Assembly: GCA_033557465.1 (NCBI GenBank)
Contig: CM066033.1
Coordinates: 1,306,619,519 to 1,306,683,518 of the forward strand
From: Ichthyophis bannanicus
Taxonomy: Eukaryota > Chordata > Amphibia > Gymnophiona > Ichthyophiidae
Direction of reading: 5' to 3'
DNA length: 64,000 bases
The position numbers and the translations under genes were made by a program. The notes below the pieces were generated by a model. The model saw nothing but the letters and a program-made list of their open reading frames with translations. It made no database searches and was not told where the DNA came from. This document shows, in pieces, positions 53,606-64,000 of this stretch. Positions within the stretch are counted from its first letter, which is position 1; each line of letters starts with the position of its first letter.

Positions 53606-53985
53606 TAGGGGGGATATTCAAAGGCATTTACGAGGTTTGCAAACCACGTAAATGCTACTCATTGGAATATTCAGCGGCACTAATACAGTTACTACCGCTG
53701 AATATCTCTGTTTGTGCCACTGAGTGCTAGGCATTGGGACATTCTGAGGGCAGAGTGGGGGCGGCTTTGTGGATTAACTAGGCAGCGGTGATATTCAGCC
53801 ACTACCTGGCTAATCTTTACTGGCTAAAGTTAGGACAGTTGAATGGCTGTCCTAACTTTAGCTGGTTTTGTAATCTAGTCTGTGACTGATATGGCCCTGG
53901 CATTGGATATCTTGGCCGATGTTAAAGCAGCGATGGCCAGCCACTTTAAGTATGCTGGCTGTCATCACTGAAAATCTCCCCTCTT
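53606..53985. mobile_element. Hairpin MITE with GGGGATATTCA-like ends
   Basis: Starts ggggggatattcaaaggcat; the right end complements to ggggagattttcagtgatg. Internal hairpins: gctaaagttaggacagttga with ctgtcctaactttagctgg (53823-53864) and ggatattcagcggcacta with accgctgaatatctc. Probably related in style to the split MITE at 21127. I could not confirm target duplications. Confidence 0.6.
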
Positions 53986-54315
53986 CCCGCAATGTGTATT
54001 TTCTCTGAAAGGTCCTGATTAGAAGCCATAATAAAGCATCCACTTAGTGGGTTAAAATACCTGTGCAAGAGGTTTATGCTGGGGAATGAACACAAACTAA
54101 GTTAGGTAATTGTACCTTAAAATAAGCGAGGGTGCTGTCTATGTGCGCCCACTGTGGTCCGCCATCTTGAAAAAGGCATACTTGGCCCCGCGCGATGCAT
54201 CCTTATATGGCAGTCTGATCTCACCCAGCACATCCCAGGATGCAGCGTGCAGGGCCAGGCAAGTCATTTTACAAGATAGCAGACCAAAGCTTTTCCTTTT
54301 GCCACGATTGTCCCC

Positions 54316-54416
54316 GATGCCATCAAAATACTGTTGGGGGAGGGGGGAACAGGCCGCTGGGCCACCAGGGAATGTTTTTTGTCAGGTAGGGCCCCCGACA
54401 GTATTTTGATGGCATT
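54316..54416. repeat. 25-bp inverted repeat with 51-bp loop
   Basis: gatgccatcaaaatactgtt plus ggggg (54316-54340) pairs with cccccgacagtattttgatg plus gcatt (54392-54416). Outer words gccacgattgtcccc and gatggcacgattatccg are imperfect direct/inverted echoes, suggesting a small MITE of about 130-150 bp whose ends I cannot fix. Confidence 0.6.
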
Positions 54417-56130
54417 GGGGGCTTTTCCCGATGGCACGATTATCCGCGATGCCATGAATACTCTTATGCAAATTAGCCACATGGTGCCCAGAGAGCAAGC
54501 CAAACTAGCGCAGGCTTCTTGTGTGCATGAGTTTGGTTTGCTCTCCCAGTTTAATGCTGCAGTGGCTCATTTGCATGCGCACAGTTAACGCGGGGGTCAT
54601 TCGCACACCCTATCCTTCTTGCATCGCATGTTAAAATATGCGGTTGTCAGGGAACGCGTAAAATCGCTTCAGCGCGGGTCTAGCACCGGCTTCCTGCATC
54701 GGCCTGTCTGTATGTATAGTATGCATCTGTTTTACCTATGTGTATGCAGGGCTTAATATCTGGAATGCAATTCTGCCACTTCAATTCAGATTCCAGTGCA
54801 GCAGGGTATTCTGCTCCAACCGCGCACTTCCAGGCAGCCTGCAGGGAAGAGGAGAGGTCAGAGGTGAGCCTAAGGTCAAGCAGAAAGCAGTCAGTCTACT
54901 CCTTAATGCGGGCCCTCTTCTCCTGCTCTTGTCCCCTTGCCTCACCTTCAGTTCCACAGTTCCACTCCTTTTTTGCATATAAATTAAGCCCTGTGTGTCA
55001 GCATTTGTTAAGTAATATATCGAATGCATATGAGTGTGTGTACTATATTTGCTAAATATGTGCACATGTATGTGTGTGTGCATGAATCTATTTATCTGCT
55101 AGATGTACAGTAAATGGTGTTTGTCTGTTGAGTTTGTATGAACTGGGACATATCCATGCTCATAGCTGTACTTTCGTTTATGCTCTTTCCTCTCTCTTAT
55201 CTTGGTGTTTTTCATTTCTTCCGTACTTCAGCATTTTTGGTTTCCACAGTTGTTTTTCCAGGTTCCTCTTTTTGGATAGGAATGCGGTTTTACTTTTCTG
55301 ACTAACAGAAGTGTTTTGTTACTAAGCATTACTGTATCGGTCTTCTAGATCTGCGTAGAAATGCAGTGGACTCTTTGCGCAGCACGTGCAGGAACTCTCG
55401 TTTATTTATTTGAATCTATTTTCTATTTTACTGTTTTGCAGGGTAAGGCCCAAGGTGGATTACATACAAGACGTGAAAGATAAACAATGCATACATAAAG
55501 AGGTATAAATACACTGAGAACGAGAATGAAGAAAGAGCACCGGGCGGAACGGTCATACGTAAAGGATGATGCAAGAAACACGATGAACCAAAGGGGAAGA
55601 GCAACAGCTTGTGTTGTCAGTTCTCTCTTCCTTCTTTCTTTTGTGTCACAGCTAAAGCCTGTGCTGCATTTCCCTGCATGAAGAACTGCTACGGCCACCC
55701 TGGTCTTTACCTGTTTTTGCACACAGCCTGCCCTTGCTCCTCCCTGGAGGTGATGCTTTGAGGGAGTCAGACTTTAAATGTTTCTGTCGTTTGTGATGTG
55801 GACCTAAGGAGCATACTGAGAGAGCAATATCTGTCCCTTTGTGCGCTCCTCCATGCGCCTCCACTTTTCCCTCTTTTCAGTCGTTATTCATGAAGGTACT
55901 TGCTTCTTTTTTGTTGTTTATACCATGTTTCTTTTCCCCTCGTGCTCTGAGCGTTCGCTCGGTTGTCCTTTCTGGCTCATTATACGCTTTCTTTATCCAT
56001 CGCAGTTCTTTGGGGCTATAGGTCCTTTTCAAGGTGGAAAAATAAACTGTATTGCTCAGCTTCCTGCCCGTATAATCTTAAAACGATGCCTTTAACTACA
56101 GTAATCCAACAGCTTTGTAATTTTGTCTCT
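54417..56130. other. Unassigned DNA with weak LINE tail
   Basis: No gene recognised. 55400-55480 (tttatttatttgaatctatt, then ggtggattacatacaagacg) resembles a reversed LINE tail. A TG-rich simple stretch lies at 55030-55085. Open frames of 99-105 codons at 54738-55083 and 55423-55722 overlap on opposite strands and show no domain. Confidence 0.4.
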
Positions 56131-57300
56131 TTATAATGTAGGGTAGGCCTGTTTAATATAGGCTCCCTTCACAACAAATTCCTGCTCATTGGTGATTTAA
56201 TCCTACAACAAAGGTTAGACATCCTCTGCCTGACAGAGTCATGGTTAAAAGAGGGTTATCTGTTACATTGTGCTCAAGACTGTCCACCGGGTGTTTCATA
56301 TTTTTGTACGATTTATGCCTCTAAGAAAGGTGGTGGGGTTGCAGTTATATTTTCTACCTAATTTCAGATCATTCAGTTACAATTAGATCCATCCTACCTC
56401 ATTGAGGCACTTGCCTTCAGAATTTCTAGGGCTTATCCCATAATTTTCCTGTTGGCATACGCCCCTCCTCATTCAACTAATTTAGTACTTGATGAGCTAC
56501 AGTCTTTGAATTCTTCAGTATCAACACATTCTACAAACATGATGGTTCTCAGAGATTTTAATGTCCATGATGAATGTCTATTATCCTTTCTGGATCATAT
56601 CTGAGATGGTTGTAACTGCTCAACAAACCAACATACAGTATCAAGCAAGCCATACTTTAGACTTGTTCTTTTTTCTGATCCCAGCTTATCCCTGCAGGCT
56701 CACTCTCTACCCTGCCAGTGTCCTGGTAGGACCATTTCCTAACTGAGTTTAGGCTCAGATGTCAAAGCAAGCCCAAGGCCACCATTCCTGGATTAGATGC
56801 ACCAGAAAATTGGATTAGCTGGCTGCCAATGTTTATCGAAAGCATTATTTTCCCCTCTGATTTTATGTCCCTCTCTCTAGATTCTCAAGTCTTAACCTGG
56901 AATAAAATATTGAACAAGACTTTAAAAAGGTCACTTCTTCTTGCACTATTTTCACCACATTGGTATCATCCCAAATTTTGCCTTTTTAAATGTAAATCCC
57001 AATAGGCTGAAAGATGGAGGAAAGACAACTCTGCCTCCAGTATAGCTAGATGTAAAGCTTTTATCAAATTATACTATATAGCTGAAAAACAACTGGAAAC
57101 TGATCTACTAAGCTCTTTAAGATGCTTCGACTCATGGTTTCTCCAGTTGCCCCTTCATCATTTCAAGTACCCTCTGGCCGCTCAGTAAATGTATAGGTCA
57201 AAGCATTTTATGATAAAGTTTTCCCTCTTTCCTTTGCAGCTCCCCTTTTACCTGCTGAACAATCACCAACTCCCATTTCCTCTAGTAAAATTACAAAATT
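56131..57300 (+). pseudogene. L2-like LINE V endonuclease remnant
   Basis: Plus strand, translated across frames: RPVYIGSLHNKFLLIGDLI-like start (near 56150-56210), LDILCLTESWLKEGYL (56218-56265, catalytic Glu), ASKKGGGVAVIFST (56309-56350), then MMVLRDFNVHDECLLSFLDH (56540-56600; the GDFN motif reads RDFN). Many stops separate them. The part after 56750 has decayed linker coding (RCKAFIKLYY at about 57050). No RT is present; the ACTACT repeat follows at 57482. Confidence 0.62.
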
Positions 57301-57481
57301 GCATATTCCAACAACTTTTTCTTTAACTAAGACTTTGTTATAGATGAAGACCATATTATCACTTGCTGACCCCGATCCTTCAAAAGTGGAGAATGTCTCA
57401 ACTGTGCTCTTCCCATTCTTGACAACTATTATTACTACTAATCTTCTTATAGGCATTGTTCCATCATTTTGGAAAGAGACC

Positions 57482-57862
57482 ACTACAACTACTACTACTT
57501 ATCATTTGAATAGCACTACAAGGCATACACAGCGCTATACAGAGACATGTAAGAGACAACTCCTGCTCATAAGAGTTTACAGTCTAGTCAACAACTAGTG
57601 ACAAGGATATATCTACAGTAGGACAGTTGTTCTCAACCCAGTCCTCTGGGACCCCTAGTCAAGATGGGTTTTCAGGGTATCCACAATGAATATGCATGAA
57701 ATATATCTGCATACAATGGAAGCAGTGCATGCAGATCTATCTCCTGCATATTCATTGTGGATATCCTGAAATCCTGACTGGCCTGGGGGTCCCAGAAGAC
57801 TGGGTTGAGAACCACTGATCTAGGGGAATGGTAAGGAAACACATAGGAGGTGAACAGTAGAC
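57482..57862 (+). repeat. ACTACT-headed repeat, second copy, split by MITE
   Basis: ctactactacttatcatttg, agcactacaaggcatacaca, gcgctatacagagacatgta and, after the MITE, tctaggggaatggtaaggaa. Same order as 43016-43181. This copy and the first both have MITE insertions a few bases apart, on either side of the tctagggg word. Confidence 0.65.
57624..57817. mobile_element. Palindromic hAT-type MITE, 194 bp
   Basis: The left end cagttgttctcaacccagtc and the right end gactgggttgagaaccactg are inverted repeats. Inner arms include gggtatccacaatgaatatg with catattcattgtggatatcc. This is a widespread vertebrate MITE style. The flanking 8-mers do not match cleanly, so the class is inferred from the ends. 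Confidence 0.75.
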
Positions 57863-59484
57863 TAGGGGGTATGTTTACTAAAACCCCGGTAATGTGCGGG
57901 CCGCGCTAGTGTGCGAGTGCCATATAAGGAGTGGGCGTTTCTTTTTGAAAAAGAAAAACTGGGATTTAAATATGCGCTAAGGTGCGCGGTGCCCATGTGC
58001 GCCCCGCACATTAGTGCATGAGAAAGCTGCGCGGGAGGCATAAGTGGTGCGCTGATGTGCAAGCAGAAGAGCAGAGCCACAGCACAATGGTTAAGACACT
58101 GACCAATGGTGCAGGAATCAGGGGTTCAATCCCCCACAGTACCCAATGAAGAGAACTGGCTGAGGCATTACTTTAGGAGCCAGTTGAATATTGGGCAGCA
58201 TAAGGCGGCTTGCTGATGGGCATAAGGCAGTGTGCTATTGCTTTAGGAGGCATTTTAATATTGGGTAGCATAAGGCGGCGCGCTGATGTGCAAGCACAGG
58301 AACAAAACCACAGCACAATGGTTAAGACATTGACCAATAGTGCAGAGATCAGGGATTCAATCCCCCACAATGCCCAATGAACAAGGCTGGCTAAGGCATT
58401 ATGTATTATGGGGAAGATTGCTTTAGGAGGCATTTTATTTTTATTTTAATTATCACTACTAGCAAACGCACTCTCAAAGCGTGTTAACATAAGGCGCCCC
58501 ATAAGGCACATTTTAAAGTGCACTGTCCGCCAAGGCACCCTAGAATGTTGCTTATAGGGCGCTTTATAGGGTGCCATATGAGGTACCACAAGGTCAGAGT
58601 ACTGTTTGTGATGGCAGCACTGTGCAGTTTAAGGAATGAAAAGCATAAGTAGGTGTGCTGACATACAAGGAGGAGCAGCAGTGTAGCACAATGGTTAAGG
58701 CACTGACTGTTGATACAGGGGTCATGAGTTTGCTCCCCAGTGTGCCTAATACATAAGGCTGGCTGAGACATCAGCTTTGCAATGTATGTTTTGTTTCCTG
58801 CAGCACTTTATTTTTATTTTATTAATTGCTGCCAGCAAACACGCCCTCACGTGCCGTAATTGAAGGTGCCGTATAAGGCACCCTATAAGGCACTCCATAG
58901 GGCACATTATAAAGTGCACTGTCCGCCACGGCCCCCTAAAATGTCCCCTAAAGGGCACCCTATAAGTTGCCTCACAGGATAATGTATAGTGCATCTTACA
59001 TGGACGGGAACCATAAGGTGCCCTATAGGGCGCCCTATAAAGCGCCCTCAGAGGCACCTTATGGGTACAGTACGCTGAGGGTGTTTTTGCTGGCAGCAAA
59101 AATGTACATTAAAAAGAGATAATGCTTTGCGCAGTCCTATCAAATAACCCCACTGTGGGTTTGAACCCATGACTTCTGGTTTCACAGGCAATGAAGTAAC
59201 CATTGGGCTACAGCTCTATAGCTGCTAGCAAGCCCCAGGCTGGCTGCAGAGAGCCTGCATGTCACCACACAGACAGTCTGTTGTGGTCACCAGGATAGGG
59301 TTAGCACACCCGTACCCATGATGCACTGCACATGCAAATCAGCTGTCCACAGATGAACACAAGATGGGGTATGCACCCCCACAACACCTCGGCCTGGTAG
59401 GGGGAACTGACCATGTGCACCCCCACAGCACCTCGGCCTTGAAGGGGGTACAGACCGTGTGTTTTACTGGCACAGAGTAGCTAC

Positions 59485-60615
59485 TGTGGCACTGCAGACC
59501 CTCTGCAGGCAGAAGAAAATGTTTTAAACTCAGAAAAAAGAGGCAGACACCGGCTGCAGCATCACGAGGAGCCATATAGGGGGAGCAAGAGGGACCTCTG
59601 GAGGACTGAGGAACCACGCCCTAGAGCCAATGATGCAATACCGGCCTGCACCCAATCCAGAAAGGGAAGGATTCCTTTTAAAAGCCCAGATGACTGGAGA
59701 AAGTCAGACTGGCAGGGAGTTGTGCAAGGAGTTCCAGTTCCAGATTCGCATGGAGATCCAGATCCAGGAAGGAAGCTAACTTTGGAAGGAGAAAGGAGAG
59801 CTTTCCTGGAAGGAGAGGAGGACCCAGGAATAGGAGTCCTAACAGATGGAACCGGCCTAGCAGACTCAGCAGAGCCAGGTGAAGAAACTTGCTTTAGATA
59901 TCTCAAAAGGGGAGAGGACACACTTTCCAGGAGGGAAAGATACCGTGTGGAAGCTAACCCTGGAAGGAGAAGGAATGTACCAGAGAGTCCAAGGCCTGAG
60001 TTTGGCAAGGGCCAGCAACTGTTGAAAGGCGCAACAAGGAGTAACCAGGAAAGGGGTGAAAACGGAATTTTGAAAGGCAACTTTCAAGGCCCTGGGAGAA
60101 AGAAGCTGTGTTGCAAGTGCGGCTTAACCCCAGCAGAAGGCCGACCTGAGAACCGGAGGCCTACCTGGGTGCCAGAGAAGCCAAGCCCCAGCAGGAACAG
60201 GCCTCAACCCTCACCTCACTGTGATAACCTTAGAAGAAAAGGTAATTACTATTTTACTGACTACGATTTTACGAATGCTGTGACGCAGAAGGAGCAAGGC
60301 ACTGGAGAATGCTGTCCTTCTAGATGCATTCATGCTACAAAATACAAACCTGTACCCAACAGGAGACTTTCTAGAGAAGGAACAGTGTGCAGGAGAGACT
60401 GTCCACATGCTAAAAGTGTACAAAGCAAAGGCTTACCTTTAGATGCTGAACATTGGGGCATCATACAAGCATTATACAAAAAGCCTGAAGGAGAGCCCCT
60501 AGACATTCCGGACTGCGAGCCAATGCAGGTGGAATTCCCGGATGATCCCTCGGACTTCCCGATGGATTGTAGCTATTGCCTGGTCGAAAGAATTGAGCCC
60601 TTAGCGGAGGAATAG
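59485..60615 (+). CDS. U3 open frame in solo LTR (unknown function)
   Basis: Open for 376 codons from base 1 of the LTR to TAG at 60613-60615, in the same register as the frame at 23301. There is no ATG near the LTR edge. Shared blocks with the other family: ADPL..EENVLN at the start, EEP.RG.KRDL, RTEEP, QSRKG, then CCKCGLTPAEGRPENRRP (versus CDCSLKPIEGRLENLRP), SRNRPQP, RRKGN, KPVPNRRL (versus KHVPNKRL), EHWGIIQALYKKP (versus EHWEVVQRIYKKP), EPMQVEF and MDCSYC. The middle, in contrast, is diverged. Conserved residues with diverged DNA suggest a translated product. Confidence 0.75.
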   Translation, partial: CGTADPLQAEENVLNSEKRGRHRLQHHEEPYRGSKRDLWRTEEPRPRANDAIPACTQSRKGRIPFKSPDDWRKSDWQGVVQGVPVPDSHGDPDPGRKLTLEGERRAFLEGEEDPGIGVLTDGTGLADSAEPGEETCFRYLKRGEDTLSRRERYRVEANPGRRRNVPESPRPEFGKGQQLLKGATRSNQERGENGILKGNFQGPGRKKLCCKCGLTPAEGRPENRRPTWVPEKPSPSRNRPQPSPHCDNLRRKGNYYFTDYDFTNAVTQKEQGTGECCPSRCIHATKYKPVPNRRLSREGTVCRRDCPHAKSVQSKGLPLDAEHWGIIQALYKKPEGEPLDIPDCEPMQVEFPDDPSDFPMDCSYCLVERIEPLAEE

Positions 60616-60965
60616 CTGTGGTCTGGGGTAAAGTTTGATTCTGTACTTCGTTTGGGATTGCTGTGAAGTTAACAGGTTTTCTTCAGTTCAGGTTTCTTTT
60701 TCTTTTAACCTGGAGCAAGGACATTCTTTTGTGTTGATGTAATCTGTGCTATTTGAACCTATTTGCAACACGGGAAATAACAACCTTAATTTTTCCCTAC
60801 CCTCGGACTGTGATATTCTTGGGAGCTTTTAGTTACACAGAAGGCTACCAGGACTATAAAAACCTGGGCCCTGTAATTGAGCTAAACTCCTCCACAAACA
60901 AACTTTGCATGTCCACCCCCTTTCTGCTGTGACCCGCCATTGCCACCAGGGGGGGCGGTGTGACA
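59485..60965 (+). mobile_element. Solo LTR of a related retrotransposon family
   Basis: 1481 bp, TGTGGCACTGCAG...GTGTGACA, flanked by CTAC at 59481-59484 and 60966-60969. The empty site is visible in the third R copy at about 50452-50480 (gcacagagtagctacagacc then gacattgtgcgg), which confirms both edges and the 4-bp duplication. It shares with the LTRs at 23301 and 28504 the start ctgcagaccctctg, the word aaaatgttttaaa, aacctgaagtaagg-like DNA (here aacctggagcaagg) and ggaaataa. It formed by recombination between two LTRs. Confidence 0.92.
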
Positions 60966-62304
60966 CTACACACCATCACATTGTGCGGGTACTGTGCTCA
61001 CCCTGATGGTGCGGTGAGGCGCCCAGCACCAGGTCCACAGCACCTTCCATGGCAGAAATAGGCCATGGTGCAGATCCAAAGCAGTGTTAATGTGTGAGAT
61101 AGGTAGTTTTTGCAGAAACACCTTGGATATATCTGTCTGTTTCAGTCAGGTGTAGCCCCTATGGACCCCTAGGTGGGCTATGTACCACCACCCTCCTCCT
61201 CCAGGGCTGAGGGTGGCAAACAGGGTCTCGCATCAACAGATCCACCTTCTACCTCCCTGCAATGGTGGCAGTAGAGAGGACCATCAACCCTGGTCCTGCT
61301 GGGGAAAAGACACCCTTCAGGGCAGTCAATGCAGCTCTGTACATATCCATAACACCATAGCAGACAGACATTAGGCCTGTATATGCTAAGCTGCACCCCA
61401 CCACTATCTGATATTCTCCTGCAGCAAGCCTTCAGCCACTGCATCCTGCAAGGCACTCTAATCAAGACACATACCAGCTGCAAACAGTCTGCTAGTTAGT
61501 CCATAGTGCATGTTCCTGGTGGAAATGCAAGCACCCAGAACTGGGATAGCAGCACACACAACAAGCAGATAAGTCATTGACTGGCCCCCAAAAGGAAACC
61601 CATAAATATCACATGACAAAAGTACTATATAGCACTATGGGGGTGCCTAGCCATGCTGTCATCACTGCACAGTCAGGGTGAGAGTGATCTCCCAGCAGGA
61701 CATACTGAGGTCACCCTGTCTGTGTAGGTGGTGGCCGGGCACTAAAATGGCCCAGCCAGTGCCCTATGCCCTGTGCAGATGCACCCTGGCCAGGCCACCC
61801 TGTCTGGCCTATACCCATGGTACCTTGCTCCTCATTATGCACATTGGCAGGCCAATACTGGCAACAGTGCTGGCAGTGTGGGCTGTAGAAGGTGTTTGCA
61901 GCCACCACACACTGGATAGACAGACACACACTCCCACACCTAGGCCAGCATTGTGCTACTATAGAGGAGTCTATCAGCCCTGGCCACCACACCAGTCCTG
62001 GGCACAGTACAGGCATGGATATGGTACGCAATACTGTTGGGGGTCACTCCCCAGGGTGGTAAACACTGTCAGAGAGCAGACCTGAAGCACACACCGCAGA
62101 CATCCGAAAGATTGTTATTCTGGAGCTCAATCAGCAAACTGTGCTTAACGTAGAAATCGCTATCTGGCAGTAATCATAACAAACGTTTGATAGCTGTGTA
62201 CCGTATACCCAGGTGTAGGGTGGCATTGCTAAGGTATGCAAGTGCTAGTATTGGGGGATGCACGCAGGGCCCAATGTCATGCCTCTCCAGGAGGCACTGG
62301 CTAA

Positions 62305-62344
62305 TGGGGCCTGTGGGTGTGGGTGTGGGTGTGGGTGTGTCTGC
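62305..62344. repeat. Short GGGTGT minisatellite
   Basis: About six tandem copies of gggtgt at 62310-62340, giving the short Gly/Cys/Val-rich open frames across it. Not coding. Confidence 0.8.
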
Positions 62345-62367
62345 CCTTGTTGGCTGCTGCTTTACGG

Positions 62368-62559
62368 CAGAGGTTCACAACTCCAGTCCTGGTGTGCCAA
62401 ACACTGTTCGGGTTTTCATGCTGTCCCTCATGAATATGCATGGATACATCTGCATACCATGGGGGTGGTGCATAGATATGCAGCACAGGCATCTTTATTA
62501 GAGGCAGCATGGAACCTGAATGGTGTTTGGCCCTCCAGGACTGCATTTGGGAGACTCTG
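62368..62559. mobile_element. hAT-type MITE, second copy in family R
   Basis: cagaggttcacaactccagt to tgggagactctg, homologous to 52236-52429 and at the equivalent place in the repeat. The right flank is ctctaggt; the left flank (gctttacgg) no longer matches. Confidence 0.75.
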
Positions 62560-63385
62560 CTCTAGGTAATGCACATTTCTATGATGTTTGTGCTGTGAGG
62601 GGTAAAATATAGGTGTTTGACCCATGCTTATGTTTTCAGCAATAAAGGTTCAGTCTTTACTACCATGTTTTCTTCATAGGTTGGGGACACATAAAGGGAC
62701 TCGGTTGGCAGGAGCCCCAGCTGGGATTTGAACCTGTGACCTTCTGGTCCTAAAGGCACTGGCTGTGTCCGTTGCACCACCGTCTTTGCACAACAACAGT
62801 GTATTCCCTGGGGAGTCCATGGCTGTTTGTCAGACAGGGCCTGTCTGTTGGAGTGCACTGCACCCAGGTGAAGGGGGCTAGGCCACTGTCTGCTGTGGGC
62901 AGCAGCCACTGCCCCCTCCACCAACGGTACCCCTCCGCCACCATGCTGACATGGCCTTATATTGGTGACGGCATCACAGCTGAATGATATGTGGCCCTCC
63001 AGGACTGCTTTGAGGGGACTGTGGTCTAGGTAATGCACATGTTTCTGGTGTCTGTGCTCTGTAGGGTAAAATAGAGGTGTTTGGACCATGCTTATGTTCT
63101 CTGCAAAAAAGGTTTAGTGGTGGGTAAAATATGGGGATTGGGTTTGCAGGGGCCCCAGCTGGGACTTGAGCTGCTGACCTTTGGCTCCTGAATACACTGT
63201 CTGTGTTCACTGCACCACACTGTGGCCACAGAGACAGTGCAGTCCTTGGAGATGGGAAACCTGGCCAAGGAAATCAGAAACCCTGCTCTGCACAATTTCA
63301 CTGTGGGCTCATTCACCTTGTATGGAGACAAAAGGGCAAATAAACATTAGAAATGGCCTCGAAAAAAAGGGAAATAAAACATAAC

Positions 63386-63644
63386 CAAGCTGGGCAACAG
63401 TGATATCAATGGACAACAGTAAAAAACACTCCCAGGACAGCTCCAAAAAAAAGTGATTTTTGGAAGGGTCAACAGTGATATCAATGGACAACAGTAAAAA
63501 ACACTCCCAGGACAGCTCCAAAAAAAAGTATTTTTTGGAAGGGTTTATGGAGCGTAGACCCTTCCAAAAATCATTTCCTTTTTTGGAGCTTTCCTGGGAG
63601 TGTTTTTTTATTGTTGCCCATTGATATCACTGTTGCCCAGCTGG
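63386..63644. mobile_element. Foldback element with duplicated left arm
   Basis: The left end caagctgggcaacagtgata and the right end (complement ccagctgggcaacagtgata) are inverted. The left arm is present twice in tandem: a 75-bp unit starts at 63395 and again at 63470 (caacagtgatatcaatggac through ttttggaagggt). The inverted right arm runs 63557-63644. A stable stem can form from either left unit with the right arm. Confidence 0.82.
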
Positions 63645-63756
63645 ATTATAATTTTTTAGAATTTTGGTGTGGTCATTTTCTATTTTTATTTGCTATTTTG
63701 TTCTGTGCACATGTATCACACTGCTTACGTTTTGTAGGTTTCCCTGGTTTTGCTGT

Positions 63757-64000
63757 ACATTATAAGAATATAAGAATATAAGATATGCCATACTGGGTCA
63801 GACCGAGGTCCATCAAGCCCAGTATCCTGTTTCCAACAGTGGCCAATCTAGGTCATACGTACCTAGCAATATCCCCAAAAGACACAGGTTCCACAATGCT
63901 TGTACTGGGTCAAGCATTGATTATCCTGGGTCCCTTTTTAATAGTGGTTTATGGACCTTTCCTCCAGGAACTTGTCCAAACCTTTTTTAAACCCAGCTAC
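63757..64000 (-). mobile_element. CR1-like LINE 3' end, reverse copy
   Basis: Reverse complement of 32720-32959: plus-strand words atgccatactgggtcagacc, cctgtttccaacagtggcca, ggaccttt and ctccaggaacttgtcc. It is preceded by a short (tataagaa)n tail at 63757-63782, which is its 3' end. The element continues past the right edge of the window. Confidence 0.85.

Larger units (their letters stand above)
57868..63385 (+). repeat. Family R dispersed repeat, fourth copy
   Basis: Starts ggggtatgtttactaaaacc at 57868 after a short G run. It contains three tRNA-like modules in the same direction (58073-58138, 58307-58375, 58675-58740), hairpin blocks of aaggcaccctataaggcact type (58490-58580, 58860-59060), one reverse module (59150-59220), a solo LTR (59485-60965), then a long block that parallels 50430-52840 of the third copy. 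Minus-strand box-B-like words (ggatttgaacctgtg and similar) recur at 62727 and 63157. The right end is not defined. Confidence 0.7.

Noticed and set aside
53606..53985. Exon-like conservation
   Set aside because: The apparent structure is explained by internal hairpins of a MITE.
58073..58138. A functional tRNA gene
   Set aside because: Only box-A-like and box-B-like words are present, the cloverleaf does not form cleanly by eye, and the module is repeated within a transposable element.

Overview
This 64-kb window looks like vertebrate nuclear DNA made almost entirely of transposable elements. I found no host protein-coding gene, rRNA, functional tRNA gene or CRISPR array. The mixture (CR1-clade and L2-like LINEs, an L1-clade LINE, a Ty3/gypsy-type element whose Gag carries a SCAN-like domain, hAT, Tigger-like and Harbinger-like elements, tRNA-derived SINEs) points to an amphibian or other non-mammalian tetrapod. 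A caecilian is my best guess from the look of the CR1 3' ends. That is an inference from repeat style, not a proof.

Layout. 1-1902: reverse copy of a multi-kb dispersed repeat (family R). 2.9-8.6 kb: an L2-like LINE split by a CR1 LINE and a reversed LINE fragment. 8.8-10.3 kb: C-rich minisatellite DNA resembling the inverted interior of the hAT element downstream. 11.5-18.7 kb: an old CR1 copy hit by four later insertions (L2-like LINE, a 2.1-kb hAT element with an 8-bp target duplication, a reversed LINE tail, a young CR1 end). 21.1-37.3 kb: a MITE split by a complete L1-type LINE on the minus strand with a 20-bp target duplication. That LINE contains a SINE, a CR1-like fragment, a 310-bp-arm inverted repeat and a 6.6-kb LTR retrotransposon. 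37.8-42.6 kb: a small hAT MITE, a second R copy and a cluster of nine hairpins. 43-49 kb: a Tigger-like MITE, LINE remnants on both strands and a reverse CR1. 49.1-53.2 kb: a third R copy bounded by TAA duplications and containing nested palindromes. 53.2-57.9 kb: LINE and MITE debris. 57.9-63.4 kb: a fourth R copy interrupted by a solo LTR. 63.4-64 kb: a foldback element and a CR1-like tail.

The most interesting item is the LTR retrotransposon at 23301-29856. Its Gag-Pol frame (SCAN-like Gag, zinc knuckle, protease, dUTPase, RT, RNase H, no integrase) enters the 3' LTR in phase with a 331-codon open frame that starts at the first base of the LTR. A divergent solo LTR at 59485-60965 has the same frame open for 376 codons with many residues conserved. 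The element family therefore appears to encode a C-terminal polyprotein domain inside U3. This copy is probably dead: the RT motif reads YMDN, and a 16-bp duplication in the 3' LTR breaks the extension.
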